64,000 bases of DNA from Rheinheimera sp. 1928-s. Lineage in GTDB: Bacteria > Pseudomonadota > Gammaproteobacteria > Enterobacterales > Alteromonadaceae. The notes below the pieces were generated by a model. The model was not told where the DNA came from. It did not search any database and saw only the letters and a program-made list of their open reading frames with translations. The stretch spans positions 310,001-374,000 of the forward strand of contig NZ_JARIXP010000004.1 of NCBI RefSeq assembly GCF_029269265.1. Direction: 5' to 3'. Shown here one piece after another: positions 7,111 through 15,982 of this stretch; positions within the stretch are counted from its first letter, which is position 1; each line of letters begins with the position of its first letter. The position numbers and the translations under genes are program-made.

Positions 7111-7132
7111 GGTCAGAGCCCAAGCTCTGACC
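7111..7132. repeat. REP-like hairpin 2 in the MAPEG/tdk divergent region
   Basis: GGTCAGAGC and GCTCTGACC form a perfect 9-bp stem around CCAA. It shares the GGTCAGAGC core with the hairpin 90 bases to its left, so the two form a pair. It lies 120 bases upstream of the chosen tdk start. Confidence 0.6.
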
Positions 7133-7253
7133 CTACGAGGCTACGTCAATTGTCTTCTTACTGTCATCTTCCATGGTTAAGGTAAAGCTAGGCTACGCCA
7201 GACTAATGCTTTTAGTTATACTGCGACGGACTTCAATTTACGAGACCACGCAG

Positions 7254-7835
7254 ATGGCGCAATTGTATTTTTATTATTCGGCGATGAACGCAGGCAAGTC
7301 GACCTCTTTACTGCAAAGTGCTTACAACTATCAGGAAAGGGGCATGACGGTAGCGTTATTTACTGCCGCTATTGATGACAGGTTTGGTGTTGGCAAAATC
7401 AGCTCCCGTATTGGTTTGTCGATGGATGCGCAGATTTTTGACGCCAGCTTTGACTTTATCGAAGCCTGCAAAACGCTGAAACAGCAAGGCGCTTTGGACT
7501 GTGTGCTGATTGATGAAGCGCAGTTTTTATCCAAAGCTCAGGTCAAGCAGTTAACTTATGTGGTAGACGATCTGAACGTGCCTGTATTGGCCTTTGGTCT
7601 TAGAACCGACTTTTTAGGCGAAACCTTTGCCGGCAGTCAGGCGTTGCTGGCATGGGCAGATAAATTAGTGGAATTAAAAACTGTTTGTCACTGTGGCCGA
7701 AAAGCCAACTTTGTGGTGCGGCTGGATGAAAACGGCCATGCAGCAACTACAGGCAGTCAGGTGCAGATAGGCGGAAATAATCAATACATCTCTATGTGCC
7801 GCGTTCACTTTAAAGCGCTGGTCTGGAGGGACTGA
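7254..7835 (+). CDS. tdk: Thymidine kinase
   Basis: The 193-residue enzyme phosphorylates thymidine to dTMP for nucleotide salvage. It has the P-loop [12 protein letters not shown], the DEAQFL motif (catalytic Glu) and [10 protein letters not shown] zinc-binding CHCGRKA and a later Cys and His (MCRVH) complete the type II tdk pattern. The frame opens at 7173, but the first 27 residues do not belong to the family; Met at 7254 ([12 protein letters not shown]) is the normal start, with only a weak ribosome site. The next gene starts 13 bases after the stop. Confidence 0.93.
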   Translation: MAQLYFYYSAMNAGKSTSLLQSAYNYQERGMTVALFTAAIDDRFGVGKISSRIGLSMDAQIFDASFDFIEACKTLKQQGALDCVLIDEAQFLSKAQVKQLTYVVDDLNVPVLAFGLRTDFLGETFAGSQALLAWADKLVELKTVCHCGRKANFVVRLDENGHAATTGSQVQIGGNNQYISMCRVHFKALVWRD

Positions 7836-7848
7836 CAGGAGTACTTCA

Positions 7849-8874
7849 ATGCGGGTTTTGTATGGTGTGCAGGCAACAGGCAATGGACATATCAGCAGAG
7901 CCCGCGCTATGGGCAAGTACCTTAAAGCTGAAGGCATAGCAGTCGACTTTCTGTTTTCAGGCCGCCCTGCTGATCAGTTGTTTGACATGCAGCAGTTTGG
8001 CGATTTTCAGGTAAAAACCGGTTTGACCTTTGTGACAGAACAAGGTCATATCAACTATCTGAAAACCGCTATTCAGGCTAAACCTCTGGAGTTGTGGCGT
8101 GATATCCGCGAGCTTGACTGCTCAGCTTATGATTTAGTGCTGACCGACTTTGAACCCATCACCGCCTGGGCGGCACGACGACAAAAAAAACGCTCTGTCG
8201 CCTTTGGTCATCAATATGCCTTTTTGCATCAGATCCCACAAATTCATGACACCCCACTGAGCCGCAGTATTTTTAAATTCTTTGCGCCAGCTCAGCAACA
8301 AATAGGCCTGCACTGGCATCATTTTAACCAGCCTATATTGCCGCCTATTGTCGATTTAGAACCAGCGTTAAACACAGCGGACTCCACTAAAGTACTGGTT
8401 TATCTGCCATTTGAAGATCAGCAACAAGTGATCCGCTGGTTACAACCTCTGAGCCAGTATCAGTTTTATCTGTATGGTCCAGGCCTGAGCAAAAGCCAGC
8501 TTGGGCATATTCAATGTTCAGGCCCTTGTGTTGATGAGTTTAAGCGCGATTTGCATCAATCCAGTGCAGTACTGAGCAACGCTGGTTTTGAACTGGTGAG
8601 CGAAGCGCTACAGCTACAAAAACGTATCTTAGTGAAAGCCTTGCAAGGTCAGATGGAACAGCAGTCGAATGCGTTGGCGCTAACTCAATTGCAACTGGGA
8701 CAAAGCACCAGCACGCTCAATACAGCAGTGATTGCTGACTGGCTGGCCTCTCCCGTACAAGGCAACACAGTGCACTACGCCAATGTGTCTTTGGCTTTAG
8801 CCAAATGGATCCGCGCTGGCGCCTGCCCTACCGAATTACAACAACTGAATTTATGGCAAAACCACAAAGACTGA
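7849..8874 (+). CDS. MJ1255/VC2487-family glycosyltransferase-like protein
   Basis: The 341-residue protein opens with MRVLYGVQATGNGHISRA, the glycine-rich start of this GT-B-like family. It continues with TDFEPITAWAA and, near the C-terminus, SNAGFELVSEAL with the usual donor-binding Glu. The family is predicted to transfer sugars in the cytoplasm; acceptor and donor are unknown. AGGAG lies ahead of the ATG, and it probably shares a transcript with tdk. It lies outside the polysaccharide locus and need not belong to it. Confidence 0.82.
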   Translation: MRVLYGVQATGNGHISRARAMGKYLKAEGIAVDFLFSGRPADQLFDMQQFGDFQVKTGLTFVTEQGHINYLKTAIQAKPLELWRDIRELDCSAYDLVLTDFEPITAWAARRQKKRSVAFGHQYAFLHQIPQIHDTPLSRSIFKFFAPAQQQIGLHWHHFNQPILPPIVDLEPALNTADSTKVLVYLPFEDQQQVIRWLQPLSQYQFYLYGPGLSKSQLGHIQCSGPCVDEFKRDLHQSSAVLSNAGFELVSEALQLQKRILVKALQGQMEQQSNALALTQLQLGQSTSTLNTAVIADWLASPVQGNTVHYANVSLALAKWIRAGACPTELQQLNLWQNHKD

Positions 8875-8969
8875 GCCGCTAACGAGCTGACCATATAAAA
8901 AATCACTTATACCCAAAGCAGGTTTATGTTGTGGTAGGCTAACGGCTGTTGGCGTGAGAGTTGAGCTAA

Positions 8970-10586
8970 GTGGTATCCAAGCGAGCATTTTACCGGTCTA
9001 AAAAAGTTCTGGTCATTGAAGATTACGAACAAGTGATAGCGTACATGAAAAGCATGTTGGCGCTGATTGGTTTCGACCATGTGGTTGTGGCCCGTAATGC
9101 CGAAAATGCCATGTCTGCCTGCCGCAAAACCGATTTCGACTTTATTTTATGCGACTACAACTTAGGTGTAGGCCGCGACGGTTATCAGTTATTTGAAGCC
9201 TTAAAAGCCGAACACAGCTTAAAACACAGTTGCTGCTTTATTGTGGTCAGTGGTGAACGTCATCGCCAGGCCGTGTATGGCATGATCGAATTCCTGCCCG
9301 ACGACTACCTGTTAAAACCTTTTAGCTACGCCGAACTTGAACGCCGCATAGGCCGTGCCTTCCAGGTAAAACGGGCATTAAAGTACGCTTATCAGATGAT
9401 TGCCGAAGAAAACTACACGGATGCAATCCAAGCCTGCGACGTTTCGCTGGAACAATACCCTGTTCATCAGGCCTACATTCAACGCTTAAAAGGTGAGCTT
9501 TTAGTGAAAGTTGGGCGCTACAAAGAAGCTGAAACTTTGTATAGCGAAGTATTAACCTTTCGTGACTTGCCCTGGGCCAAACTGGGCCTGGCAGTGGCTA
9601 AAGGCTATCAGGAGCAGGATACCGAAGCTGAAGGTATGTTGATTGAACTTACAGAACAGGCTGAAACTAAAATAGAAGCGCTGGACTGGCTCACCCGTTT
9701 GTATTTAAGCCAGAACAAAGCGGAAGAAGCCTTTAATACAGTGCGTATCGTTGCTGAAGCCTCACCCAAAAATTATCTGCGTCAGCATGTATTAGCTAAT
9801 TTAGCTGTGATCAATAACCAGCCGGATCTGGCGGTACGTATTCATTCCAAGTTACTGGAAGCGGCTAAATATTCCATCTACGACACCGCCGATAATATGC
9901 TGAACTACGCCCGCGCTATGATCCAAAACGCCCAGCTTTTATCTGTACGTGACAAGCGCACGGCCTTAGGGAAAGTAGAATATTTTCTCAAAGACGTTAA
10001 AAAACGTTTTAACCCGGCCAGCTATGAGCATGACAAGCTGGTGATAGAAGCCCGTGTTGCAGTACTTGAGGGCAAAACCGACAAAGCTAAAAACTTACTG
10101 CAACAAAGTGAAGAGCAAAGCTTAGGCCGCACTCTATCGCCTTCTGCGTTACTGGACAGGGCCAGAGCTTATTTTGAAACCGGCAATCTGGCGATGAGCG
10201 ACCATTACATGGGCTCACTCAACACCTTGTCGCAAAGTTCTGATTTATACAACAAAGCACTGAACATGATGTTTTTATCCGAGCAGGACAAATACAGCCA
10301 CAAAAGATCCACCATGATGGCCAGCCACAACGCCGGGATGGAAGCCTACAGCCTGGGCCAGTACTCAGAGGCCATTACCTATTTTATCGAAGCGCAAAAA
10401 ACCATGCCAGCCAACGCCAGCATAGCCCTGAATTTACTGCAGGCGATCAGCCAGCGCGGCCGTTTAAACGAAGATTTAATCTATCTGGCACATAAATGTA
10501 TGAACGTGATAGACGAAACCGAACTGCCCAAAGATCAACGCAAAAGATACCAGTTCATCAAAGAGCAGATTCAGCAGATGTTGTGA
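8970..10586 (+). CDS. Response regulator with TPR-type C-terminal region
   Basis: Residues 10-130 form a CheY-like receiver: acidic pair in VLVIEDYE, phospho-acceptor Asp in FILCDYNL, Ser in VVVSGE and Lys in YLLKPFS. The remaining 400 residues are helical, with repeats such as RYKEAETLYSEVL and QYSEAITYFIEAQKTMP, so a TPR-like protein-binding tail is likely. No DNA-binding or enzymatic output domain is seen, so it probably signals through protein contacts. The start is a GTG with a weak GAG upstream. Its stop lies only 6 bases from the convergent galE stop. Confidence 0.85.
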   Translation: MVSKRAFYRSKKVLVIEDYEQVIAYMKSMLALIGFDHVVVARNAENAMSACRKTDFDFILCDYNLGVGRDGYQLFEALKAEHSLKHSCCFIVVSGERHRQAVYGMIEFLPDDYLLKPFSYAELERRIGRAFQVKRALKYAYQMIAEENYTDAIQACDVSLEQYPVHQAYIQRLKGELLVKVGRYKEAETLYSEVLTFRDLPWAKLGLAVAKGYQEQDTEAEGMLIELTEQAETKIEALDWLTRLYLSQNKAEEAFNTVRIVAEASPKNYLRQHVLANLAVINNQPDLAVRIHSKLLEAAKYSIYDTADNMLNYARAMIQNAQLLSVRDKRTALGKVEYFLKDVKKRFNPASYEHDKLVIEARVAVLEGKTDKAKNLLQQSEEQSLGRTLSPSALLDRARAYFETGNLAMSDHYMGSLNTLSQSSDLYNKALNMMFLSEQDKYSHKRSTMMASHNAGMEAYSLGQYSEAITYFIEAQKTMPANASIALNLLQAISQRGRLNEDLIYLAHKCMNVIDETELPKDQRKRYQFIKEQIQQML

Positions 10587-10592
10587 ACCAGG

Positions 10593-11606
10593 TTAGTTGT
10601 AACCATTTGGGTTGTTTTTTTGCCAATTCCAGCTGTCGCGCACTATATCATCCAGTGTTTTTTCTGTTTGCCAGTTTAATAGAGTTTTTGCCTTTGAAGG
10701 GTCGGCAAAATAACGAGCGACATCACCGGGTCGTCTTGCTGCAAACTGATAAGGCACTTCTACCTGATTTACTGCAGCAAATCGGGTCACTATATCCAGT
10801 ACAGATAAACCTTCACCACTGCCTAAGTTAAAGCTATCAAAACCTGGATCTGTGAACAGGTGCTGTAACGCCGCCACATGGCCAGCGGCTAAATCTGTGA
10901 CATGGATATAATCCCGCACTCCGGTGCCATCAACAGTTGGATAATCATTACCAAAAATTTGCAACTCTGCTCTTTTACCTACGGCAACCTGAGTAATAAA
11001 AGGCATCAGGTTATTTGGAATACCATTTGGGTCTTCACCAATACGGCCACTCTCATCTGCGCCCACAGGGTTAAAATAACGCAATACGGCAATATTCCAG
11101 CTGTTATCTGAATGCTGTAAATCCTGTAGCACCCATTCTGTCATCAGCTTGGACTGACCATAAGGATTCATAGCCACGGTTGGAGTAGTTTCCGGCAACG
11201 GGCTATTTTGCGCATCGCCGTACACAGTAGCAGATGAACTGAATACCAAATTTTTTACACCAAACTTCGCCATTACCTGACAAAGCTTAATAGTGCCACC
11301 GACATTAGTTTCGTAGTACCACAGAGGCTTTTGTGTAGATTCCCCTACGGCTTTTAAACCAGCAAAATGCACTACAGCTTTTACAGGGTATTGTGCAAAT
11401 ACTGCGGCCAAAGCTTCGACATCCAGCACATCCCCTTCAATCTTAATGATGGATTTGCCCGTTAATTGCTCTACCCGCTTTAACGATTCAGGGCTGGAGT
11501 TGCTGTAGTTATCAAAACTAATCACCTGCTCGCCGGCCCGAAGCAAAGCTAAGGCGGTATGACTACCAATATAACCAGCACCGCCAGTTAACAATACATA
11601 ACTCAT
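10593..11606 (-). CDS. galE: UDP-glucose 4-epimerase
   Basis: The 337-residue SDR enzyme interconverts UDP-glucose and UDP-galactose (or the N-acetyl forms). The N-terminal TGGAGYIGSH binds NAD, SSSATVYG and YGQSK give the catalytic Ser, Tyr and Lys, and VRDYIHVTDLAAGHV is typical of GalE. It is the last gene of rmlC-rmlD-galE and starts 2 bases after the rmlD stop. It probably supplies UDP-Gal to the surface polysaccharide. Confidence 0.94.
   Translation of the reverse strand: MSYVLLTGGAGYIGSHTALALLRAGEQVISFDNYSNSSPESLKRVEQLTGKSIIKIEGDVLDVEALAAVFAQYPVKAVVHFAGLKAVGESTQKPLWYYETNVGGTIKLCQVMAKFGVKNLVFSSSATVYGDAQNSPLPETTPTVAMNPYGQSKLMTEWVLQDLQHSDNSWNIAVLRYFNPVGADESGRIGEDPNGIPNNLMPFITQVAVGKRAELQIFGNDYPTVDGTGVRDYIHVTDLAAGHVAALQHLFTDPGFDSFNLGSGEGLSVLDIVTRFAAVNQVEVPYQFAARRPGDVARYFADPSKAKTLLNWQTEKTLDDIVRDSWNWQKNNPNGYN
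10601..10621 (+). terminator. Weak terminator-like stem with T-run for the response regulator gene
   Basis: AACC-ATTTG-GGTT is followed by GTTTTTTT on the plus strand, just after the response-regulator stop and inside the 3' end of convergent galE. The stem is only 4 bp, so this is tentative. Confidence 0.3.
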
Positions 11607-11608
11607 CT

Positions 11609-12502
11609 TTAGTCCTTTTTATCTATGGATACAGGCTTGAACAGCGGTAAAGCCTGCAATAACTGATGTTGCCACGCGACTTCCGGCAAAGACAATAATT
11701 CTTTCAATAACTTACTGTCCAGCGCGCTAAAAACTGGCCGCACCGCTGGGCTATTAAATTGTTCAGAGTTTACTGGTATGAGTTCAGCCTTGTGGCTTAA
11801 TAACCCTAGTTGTAAACCCAAAGCCTGGATCTCAGTAGCAAATTCATACCTTGAACAATAGCCAGAATCTGCCCAATGGTACACACCAGACAAAACAGTT
11901 TTACTACCAATAATTTGCCAAATCACGCAGGCCAGGCCGTATGCCCAGCAGGGAGAACCTATTTGATCCTGTACCACTTGCAGCTGTGGTTTAGTCTGCA
12001 TCAGCTGCAGTATAGTTTTGACGAAGTTAGAACCATAAACCGAATACAACCAACTGGTGCGAATAATTACACTGTGCGCTGCATATTCCTGCTGCAACCA
12101 TTGTTCTGCCAGTAGTTTGCTATTGCCATAGTGGTTTAATGGTTTTGGTTGAACGCTTTCTTTATAAGGCTGGAATTGAGCGCCATCAAATACATAGTCT
12201 GTGGAAATATGCAGCAATTTGCTACCTGTTAAAGCACAAAGCCGTTGTAACCTCTGAACCAGGTAAAAATTCCCCGCCATCGCCAGTTCAGGCAAAAGCT
12301 CCGCCTGATCAACCTGATTGTAGGCCACAGCGTTAATCACCCAATCAGCCTTAAAATTCAGAAAGATATGGCTTAATTCGTCAGAAGATAAAACACTATA
12401 CTCAGCAAAGCTAAGTACCTTAAGTCTTATCGATGCTGGCAGCATGAGTTGAAGTTCACAAGCAAGCTGGCCTGATTGTCCTAGCAGCAGTACGTTCAGC
12501 AT
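11609..12502 (-). CDS. rfbD: dTDP-4-dehydrorhamnose reductase
   Basis: The enzyme reduces dTDP-4-keto-L-rhamnose to dTDP-L-rhamnose with NAD(P)H, the last rhamnose step. The 297 residues show LLLGQSGQLACEL for nucleotide binding, STDYVFDG, and YGNSKLLAEQ with the catalytic Tyr and Lys. The frame opens at 12565, but that would start inside rmlC; Met at 12502 (MLNVLLLG) fits the family. The bases before this start come from a half REP element, so the ribosome site appears to be built from repeat DNA (AATGGGG). Confidence 0.92.
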   Translation of the reverse strand: MLNVLLLGQSGQLACELQLMLPASIRLKVLSFAEYSVLSSDELSHIFLNFKADWVINAVAYNQVDQAELLPELAMAGNFYLVQRLQRLCALTGSKLLHISTDYVFDGAQFQPYKESVQPKPLNHYGNSKLLAEQWLQQEYAAHSVIIRTSWLYSVYGSNFVKTILQLMQTKPQLQVVQDQIGSPCWAYGLACVIWQIIGSKTVLSGVYHWADSGYCSRYEFATEIQALGLQLGLLSHKAELIPVNSEQFNSPAVRPVFSALDSKLLKELLSLPEVAWQHQLLQALPLFKPVSIDKKD

Positions 12503-12509
12503 TAAATCT

Positions 12510-12525
12510 GATCTGACCCCATTTT
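12510..12525. repeat. Half REP element between rmlC and rmlD
   Basis: GATCTGACCCCATTTT matches one arm end of the RAYT-linked REP, without the partner arm. It fills most of the 22-base gap and its last base is the first base of the rmlC stop. Confidence 0.75.
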
Positions 12526-13070
12526 CAAAATAAGTCGGCGTTGGCAAAAGGTTTAGCATTCGCATCTTTGGCAGAAAGTATAGGAGCTTGCTGCAAAGGC
12601 CATTGAATGGCTAAATCCGGGTCGTCCCATTTGATAGACCGCTCAGACGCAGAGTCGTAATACTGATCGGTTTTATAAGCCACTTCGGCATAATCACTTA
12701 AGGTTAAAAAGCCATGAGCAAAACCTGCAGGAATAAAAAGTTGCTGCTGTTTTTCACTGCACAGCTCCATACCAAACCACTGACCAAAAGTTGCAGATTG
12801 TTGCCGCAAATCGACCACTAGATCAAAAATACGGCCTGTTAAAACCCGTACTAATTTGGCCTGAGGTTTATCCAGTTGATAGTGCAAACCTCGAAGCACA
12901 TGCTGATAAGAACCCGACTGCGATTCTTGCACAAAGTCTATATCACCTAACAATTGTTTTAATTCAGAGTTGCGGTTTACTTCAAAAAAATAGCCGCGTT
13001 CATCTTTAAAGACTTGAGGTTGCAGTAATAATAAGCCAGGCAGTGGTAAAGCTGTTGTCTGAATAATCAT
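12525..13070 (-). CDS. rfbC: dTDP-4-dehydrorhamnose 3,5-epimerase
   Basis: The 181-residue cupin-type enzyme converts dTDP-4-keto-6-deoxyglucose to the L-rhamno form. Seen are KDERGYFFEVN, VLRGLHYQ with the catalytic His, and VFDLV-type and GFAHGFL motifs, ending in SERSIKWDDPDLAIQWP. It heads rmlC-rmlD-galE, behind a strong terminator at 13088-13115. A promoter is therefore expected in the roughly 20-60 bases upstream. Its partners rmlB and rmlA are 25 kb away at the other end of the locus. Confidence 0.95.
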   Translation of the reverse strand: MIIQTTALPLPGLLLLQPQVFKDERGYFFEVNRNSELKQLLGDIDFVQESQSGSYQHVLRGLHYQLDKPQAKLVRVLTGRIFDLVVDLRQQSATFGQWFGMELCSEKQQQLFIPAGFAHGFLTLSDYAEVAYKTDQYYDSASERSIKWDDPDLAIQWPLQQAPILSAKDANAKPFANADLF

Positions 13071-13087
13071 GCGTTGTCCACCAAATT

Positions 13088-13115
13088 ATAAAGCCACTCA
13101 AAAGAGTGGCTTTAT
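13088..13115. terminator. Bidirectional Rho-independent terminator between yjbH and rmlC
   Basis: ATAAAGCCACTC and GAGTGGCTTTAT make a 12-bp stem around AAAA, with T-rich sequence on both strands. It follows the yjbH-like stop. Confidence 0.9.
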
Positions 13116-13130
13116 TTTATCCTTCATCGC

Positions 13131-15224
13131 TTAGCGCATAAAAGGAGAACGAGATTCCGTTAACATATTTAAACTCACCGGTTTATTTAACATCTGCCCA
13201 CCATCCCTTGCTATAGGGATCCATGGGATACGACCACGACCAGTTGCTGATTTAAGTGAGAATAAATCAAAGGGGATGGATACATAGAAGCCTTTGGTAA
13301 AACTACCTTCACCATACTCTTCGGACGACATATCGGTAATGGCCGCATAAGCACCTACTACTATGCCGCTATCAAAACGTTTGGCAAAGTCGACAGTGAC
13401 CCCTTTATCTTTTGCCAGATACTGGCCAAAACTCGCGGTGATCATAGTGTCCTTTAACCACTGCGGAGTCCAATAAAAGCTTAAGTGACCTGTCAGGGTT
13501 TTATAGTCAAAAAATGCCACGTCACTGTCATAGTCCCGCTGCTGCACATAATTCATATCAAAACCTATAGCTAAAGAAGAATCTATTGGTTTGTATAAAA
13601 CCTCGCCTCCTATACCCCCATACATGGTCTCCAAATAACCAGCGTAGGCTTGTCCATACCAATTATCAGCAATTTCATCTTTCCAAAGACCGTATAAATT
13701 TTCCATAGTCACATCACTGCGACTGACATACTCACGTACATAAGTACGAACACGAGGCACACCAGTTTCCTGTGAATCAACTTTAAAGTTAAAGTCATCA
13801 AAGTTAGTTAACAAATTGACTTTTACTGTGGTTTGCAAACTAAAATTGGTATTAAACTGATAACCACCACCTAACAACAAGCCCCCTTGGTACATGTAGA
13901 AGCTTTCCGGATTGCCGAAGGTCTGGATCCAGAATATATCTGCATTGTAACCGAAACCACTTTCAATGCGTTCTACAGCCCACTGCTCATCACCTAACAC
14001 AGGTTCTGTTCTGTGGTAAGTTGTCTTCACATCAGCTTCTGGTGATTCATAACGGGCAGCTTTTGCAAACTGTTCTGCGTTCACTACAGTTTCAACCATA
14101 GGCAAATCCATAGCCACAGTGATTACCCTATAGGTTTTAATAGATTCCGGCAAATGTGTGGCCAGCACTCGGCCGATGCGATTCATTGCGACATCTTCAT
14201 CACGGTAAGCAATCTGCGAGCCTTTTAAAATAATTTCGTCGTCTTTTAATACATAGTTGTTTACGACAAAACCTGCATTTAAATACAAATCTTGCCGAAG
14301 CTGTGCTTTATCTAAGACTTCTATAGAGGCCACTCGTATATCTGGAACTTCTTTTTCAGGTGGGTCTAGTTTGATCTGTTTCAGGTTATTAAAATCGACT
14401 TTGTAATTCACTCCAAAACCAAAAGTATTGCCACGCTGGTAGTTTACATTCAGATCAAATGAGTCATTCAGAGCATAAACGGCTCCAATATTAAAATCGG
14501 AATCCTGTAATAAAACACCAGCTCTGTCTTGCTGATAATTATTACCATCGTATTCTAGTTTCAGACGCAAAGGTTGCCAGGGAGTCTGGTACTCAATACC
14601 ACCGTACAAAGCGGCAGGGCCTTTAAAAAAACGCTGGTAATCAATTTTTCCGCCAGAACCGCTGAATCCGCCGGGCCTTTCGCAATAACTATCTCTGATT
14701 TCACAAAATGGATTAGTGATATTGCCTTTACGACCTAAATAACCCCAACCGATACCTAGGTGAAAATCAAAAGGCCCGATACGTTTACTGGCTGCAATAA
14801 ATTCGCTTTCAAACAAACCTGTACCGCCAAAATCACGGAAACCAACGGAAAGATCCGGCAAAAACTCACTTTCTTTCCATAACTTAAATTTAACATCGAT
14901 ACCTTTGTCTTTAAGAGTTTGGTCACCACTAAAACCTGGGTCACTGCTATAAAGTTGAGTTCGGACATCAGAATAACGAACTGTGGTTTCCATCCACGGA
15001 AACAGCATCAAGGACGCTGACCAAAACCTGTACTCTTCACTATCCTGGTAATTCAGGCTAAAGGCACCGGCATCGTTCATTCGAGCTGTTGGCATCTGAA
15101 TTAAACCAATACCCCCATGATTGCCTTGAGAATAATTGTTTGACGCAGACGAAAAGTATTCATCAGCAACGACTGTCGAGCACAACAGCGAGGAAATAAG
15201 AGCAGCTAAACAGGACTTCTTCAT
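13131..15224 (-). CDS. yjbH: YjbH/GfcD-type outer-membrane exopolysaccharide protein
   Basis: The 697-residue precursor has a signal peptide ending STVVA and the YjbH start GGIGLIQMPTARMNDAGAFSLNY. The C-terminal half is rich in alternating aromatic strands such as GFDMNYVQQRDYD and SFYWTPQWLKDT, as in an outer-membrane barrel. The family is needed for export or assembly of group 4 capsule-type polymers; its exact mechanism is not known. Its ATG overlaps the stop of the GfcC-like gene. It is the last gene of the yjbEFGH operon and is followed by a terminator. Confidence 0.9.
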   Translation of the reverse strand: MKKSCLAALISSLLCSTVVADEYFSSASNNYSQGNHGGIGLIQMPTARMNDAGAFSLNYQDSEEYRFWSASLMLFPWMETTVRYSDVRTQLYSSDPGFSGDQTLKDKGIDVKFKLWKESEFLPDLSVGFRDFGGTGLFESEFIAASKRIGPFDFHLGIGWGYLGRKGNITNPFCEIRDSYCERPGGFSGSGGKIDYQRFFKGPAALYGGIEYQTPWQPLRLKLEYDGNNYQQDRAGVLLQDSDFNIGAVYALNDSFDLNVNYQRGNTFGFGVNYKVDFNNLKQIKLDPPEKEVPDIRVASIEVLDKAQLRQDLYLNAGFVVNNYVLKDDEIILKGSQIAYRDEDVAMNRIGRVLATHLPESIKTYRVITVAMDLPMVETVVNAEQFAKAARYESPEADVKTTYHRTEPVLGDEQWAVERIESGFGYNADIFWIQTFGNPESFYMYQGGLLLGGGYQFNTNFSLQTTVKVNLLTNFDDFNFKVDSQETGVPRVRTYVREYVSRSDVTMENLYGLWKDEIADNWYGQAYAGYLETMYGGIGGEVLYKPIDSSLAIGFDMNYVQQRDYDSDVAFFDYKTLTGHLSFYWTPQWLKDTMITASFGQYLAKDKGVTVDFAKRFDSGIVVGAYAAITDMSSEEYGEGSFTKGFYVSIPFDLFSLKSATGRGRIPWIPIARDGGQMLNKPVSLNMLTESRSPFMR

Positions 15225-15982
15225 TGGGTAACAACCTTGTGTAACAAGAGTTCTACAATTTGTTCATTGATATCACTAAATTCGCTCGGCAAGTGTCGTT
15301 GTTCAAAGGGAATAAATAACAGACTGCCTGGTGATACTTCCTGATGACTTTTATTCCATAACCCTGTTTTTGCGATATAAAACTCACCAGAAGCAGGAAT
15401 CACATAAACAAAAGAGTCGCTGCCACCTTCCAGTATGGAAATACTACCAAGATAGCTGTCGACAGAAACAGCATTGCGCAATGGCATCTTATGTTCAGCC
15501 ACTAAGCCTTCCATTTGTAACTCTGTCGGTCTGGCACTCACCAGCAGTTTGTATTGTCCTTCAGCAAGCAATGGATTAAGAGACTTTTTAGCTCTAACGC
15601 TATCCGGGTCCAGAGGTAAATTCATATTGCCCGCTAATTCCCACGAGGCAATATCTTTTTCTAATTTTTCAACACTTGCAGCTAAAGCTGAATCAGAATC
15701 TTGCTGAAATTCATGTTTAAGTGCAGCTAATTGGTTTTGCAGTTCTGTACGTTGTTGCTCAAGCTTTAATTTGGTGTCTACATCCGTTTTAAAAAGCTTT
15801 GCCGCTGGCCAGTACAAAGAAGCTGAGGTATTTAACTGATAAACAACCAACCCCAATCTGGGCTGCTCAAAATAGCCCTGGTACTTGCCTTGATGTTCAA
15901 CTAAAACCACTGGTGTTGCAGCTTTAGCTACACTAATACCAATAACCCAAACAGCGATAAAGAAATAGCTTAAGCGGCTCAT
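15221..15982 (-). CDS. yjbG: GfcC/YjbG-type capsule biosynthesis protein
   Basis: The 253-residue exported protein has a signal peptide ending VAKAA. A coiled-coil-like stretch follows at about 70-120 (LKLEQQRTELQNQLAALKHEF), then a SLBB-like beta region around PTELQMEGLVAEHKMPLRN. GfcC proteins are periplasmic factors of group 4 capsule assembly. It overlaps both neighbours by 4 bases, so all three are translated as one unit. Confidence 0.85.
   Translation of the reverse strand: MSRLSYFFIAVWVIGISVAKAATPVVLVEHQGKYQGYFEQPRLGLVVYQLNTSASLYWPAAKLFKTDVDTKLKLEQQRTELQNQLAALKHEFQQDSDSALAASVEKLEKDIASWELAGNMNLPLDPDSVRAKKSLNPLLAEGQYKLLVSARPTELQMEGLVAEHKMPLRNAVSVDSYLGSISILEGGSDSFVYVIPASGEFYIAKTGLWNKSHQEVSPGSLLFIPFEQRHLPSEFSDINEQIVELLLHKVVTQ

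Noticed and set aside
10496-10831. Plus-strand frame at the convergent end of the response regulator and galE
   Set aside because: It crosses the end of the response regulator gene and the 3' part of galE in a different frame from both, with no recognised protein.
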